From positions 62,001-126,000 of the forward strand of contig NZ_BCXH01000002.1 in assembly GCF_001895005.1 (NCBI RefSeq): a stretch of DNA of 64,000 nucleotides. The letters run 5' to 3'. Shown piece by piece: positions 62,811 through 64,000 of the stretch. Under the pieces are notes generated by a model, which worked only from the letters and a program-made list of their open reading frames with translations, searched no databases and was not told the origin of the DNA. The translations under genes and the position numbers were made by a program. How positions within the stretch are numbered: position 1 is the first letter of the stretch; each line of letters starts with the position of its first letter. The stretch comes from Rhodococcus yunnanensis NBRC 103083 (GTDB lineage: Bacteria > Actinomycetota > Actinomycetes > Mycobacteriales > Mycobacteriaceae).

Positions 62811-64000
62811 ATGATCGAATTGCCGACGTCGATACAAGTTCATCGAGCGCGTTCGAGACCGCCGTCCGTGCTGACACGATCGACCACGGAACGTCGCCGT
62901 CTCCTCGACGTTCTCGACCGGCTGTACCTCGAGGGGAGCGAGCAGCGCACGGTTGCAATCACTGCTCCCGCAGGTTCGGGAAAAACAGTTCTGGCCACCG
63001 ACTGGGTATGTCGCCGCGCCCCCGGGAGCGCCCCGACCGCATGGCTGACGATCATCGACGCCGACAACGACATCCGTGTGCTGCGCGCGGCCATCGCTAC
63101 AGCGGTGGCGCGGGCGTGTGGTGAAGCCGTCGCCACTGCCGTGCAGCGCATTCCCGCAGCGGGTAGCAGGGAGTACCACAATGCGGCCGTCCGCATGTCC
63201 GAACTCCTCGACGCAGCGCCGCGCGGATTCTGCCTGATAGTCGACGACGCCCACCTTCTGCGCGACGCCGCTGCGCTGGAGGAATTCGCCGAGCTGCTTC
63301 GGTGGGCACCCGAGACGATGCGGGTGGTCGTCATCGGTCGATTCGACCCGCCGCTACTGCTGACGCGAAGCCGGATGACCGGGACCGTCGCCGACATCAC
63401 CGCCGACGAGTTGGCGTTCACCCCAGGCGAGGCGCAGGAGCTGATGAAGCGCCACCATCTCGACCTCGACGCCTCTGTTCTGGCCTCGGTGATGGCGACG
63501 ACGGAAGGCTGGGCAGGTGGCCTGCAACTGGCAGCGTTGACAGCCACCAGGAGCCCCGATCCTGTTGCGGTGCTGACCGGCTACGGAGTCGACAACCGCG
63601 CATTGTCCGACTATCTCGTCGACGAGTTCATCACGTCGTTGCGTCCCGAAACGAAGCGAATATTGATCGCCACAGCAGTTCCCGAGGTCGTCTCCGCCAC
63701 CTTGGCGAATCGGCTCGCGGGCACATCTAAAGCGGTCGTCGTGCTCGAAGCACTGGTTCGAAGCAACTTTCTGATATCGCGGGAAGTCACGACCGACGGC
63801 GCCGTCTACCGCTACCACCCGTTGATGCGCGCCTACCTGCAGGCAGAGGCGTGCAGCCTGGAGCCGTCGGCGATCGGAGTCCTCGAGCGTCGCGCAGCGG
63901 AGTGGTACCTCGAACACGACCACCCGCTCGATGCGCTCTCGCACGCCATGAACACGGCCGACACGGACGCCGTGACCGATATCGTCGAGCGTTCCGCCAC
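62811..64000 (+). CDS. MalT-type LuxR regulator, N-terminal part
   Basis: The frame is open from the ATG at 62811 to the window end (397 codons), so the gene is partial. A P-loop ATPase is clear: VAITAPAGSGKTVLATDWVC (Walker A) and GFCLIVDDAHLLRDA (Walker B-like), followed by helical repeats (EGWAGGLQLAALTA, YRYHPLMRAYLQAEA). This is the N-terminal STAND domain of MalT/LAL regulators, whose LuxR HTH lies outside. Ligand unknown. It is divergent from recO. Confidence 0.85.
   Translation, partial: MIELPTSIQVHRARSRPPSVLTRSTTERRRLLDVLDRLYLEGSEQRTVAITAPAGSGKTVLATDWVCRRAPGSAPTAWLTIIDADNDIRVLRAAIATAVARACGEAVATAVQRIPAAGSREYHNAAVRMSELLDAAPRGFCLIVDDAHLLRDAAALEEFAELLRWAPETMRVVVIGRFDPPLLLTRSRMTGTVADITADELAFTPGEAQELMKRHHLDLDASVLASVMATTEGWAGGLQLAALTATRSPDPVAVLTGYGVDNRALSDYLVDEFITSLRPETKRILIATAVPEVVSATLANRLAGTSKAVVVLEALVRSNFLISREVTTDGAVYRYHPLMRAYLQAEACSLEPSAIGVLERRAAEWYLEHDHPLDALSHAMNTADTDAVTDIVERSA

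Overview
The window is about 64 kb of a high-GC actinobacterial chromosome, most probably a Rhodococcus-type member of the Mycobacteriales. The evidence is the mycolic-acid style FAS-II cluster (fasR-fabD-acpM-kasA-accD6 beside aceE and ahpE), the dnaG-dgt and glyS-smtB-zur-uppS-recO neighbourhoods known from Mycobacterium tuberculosis, GTG/TTG starts and GC-rich codon use. A single KAS gene (no kasB) and the many accessory oxidoreductases and regulators fit Rhodococcus better than Mycobacterium. Genus and all homologies are judged by eye.

Layout. 0-2 kb: end of a LysE-type exporter, two TetR regulators, tRNA-Val. 2-14 kb: conserved core with ahpE and a DUF3052 gene on the minus strand, then aceE, the PucR-like regulator fasR and fabD-acpM-kasA-accD6 on the plus strand; after a strong bidirectional terminator come a cold-shock-domain gene, a DUF3145 gene and a serine hydrolase. 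14-38 kb: metabolic and regulatory accessory genes, including an NDMA-type alcohol dehydrogenase, a molybdopterin oxidoreductase, tRNA-Met, a PadR/MFS pair with a perfect operator, a 1407-residue nitrate reductase/flavoprotein fusion, F420-type and glyoxalase-type enzymes, a methyltransferase, two MmyB-like regulators beside an alcohol dehydrogenase and an SDR, and a long-form GAPDH. 38-41 kb: small secreted proteins, gene remnants and a thiamine-diphosphate 2-keto-acid decarboxylase.

41.6-47.9 kb is a genomic island at a tRNA-Asn gene. The 3' part of the tRNA (53 bp exact) is repeated 6.07 kb away, with further similarity outside the exact core. Between the copies lie an unrecognised protein with a HEPN-like R-x4-H motif, a 5'-truncated PIN-domain gene, an IS3-family transposase tail, a visibly AT-richer pair encoding a TIR-domain protein and a DUF6414 protein, and an XRE regulator overlapping a broken AbiEii-type toxin. 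No integrase is visible. This looks like a decaying defence island, and the TIR/DUF6414 pair is the best candidate for an undescribed system.

48-64 kb returns to conserved core: an Rv2342-like gene, dnaG, dgt, a DUF218 protein, an ABC transporter with a two-component system, a TPM-domain secreted protein, six perfect 30-bp tandem repeats, glyS, the zinc regulators smtB and zur with a clear SmtB-type operator, an Rv2360c-like gene, uppS, recO and the start of a MalT-type LuxR regulator.

The core groups are coherent: pyruvate dehydrogenase supplies acetyl-CoA, AccD6 is a subunit for malonyl-CoA formation, FabD/AcpM/KasA elongate, and FasR is the likely local activator. SmtB and Zur set zinc homeostasis.
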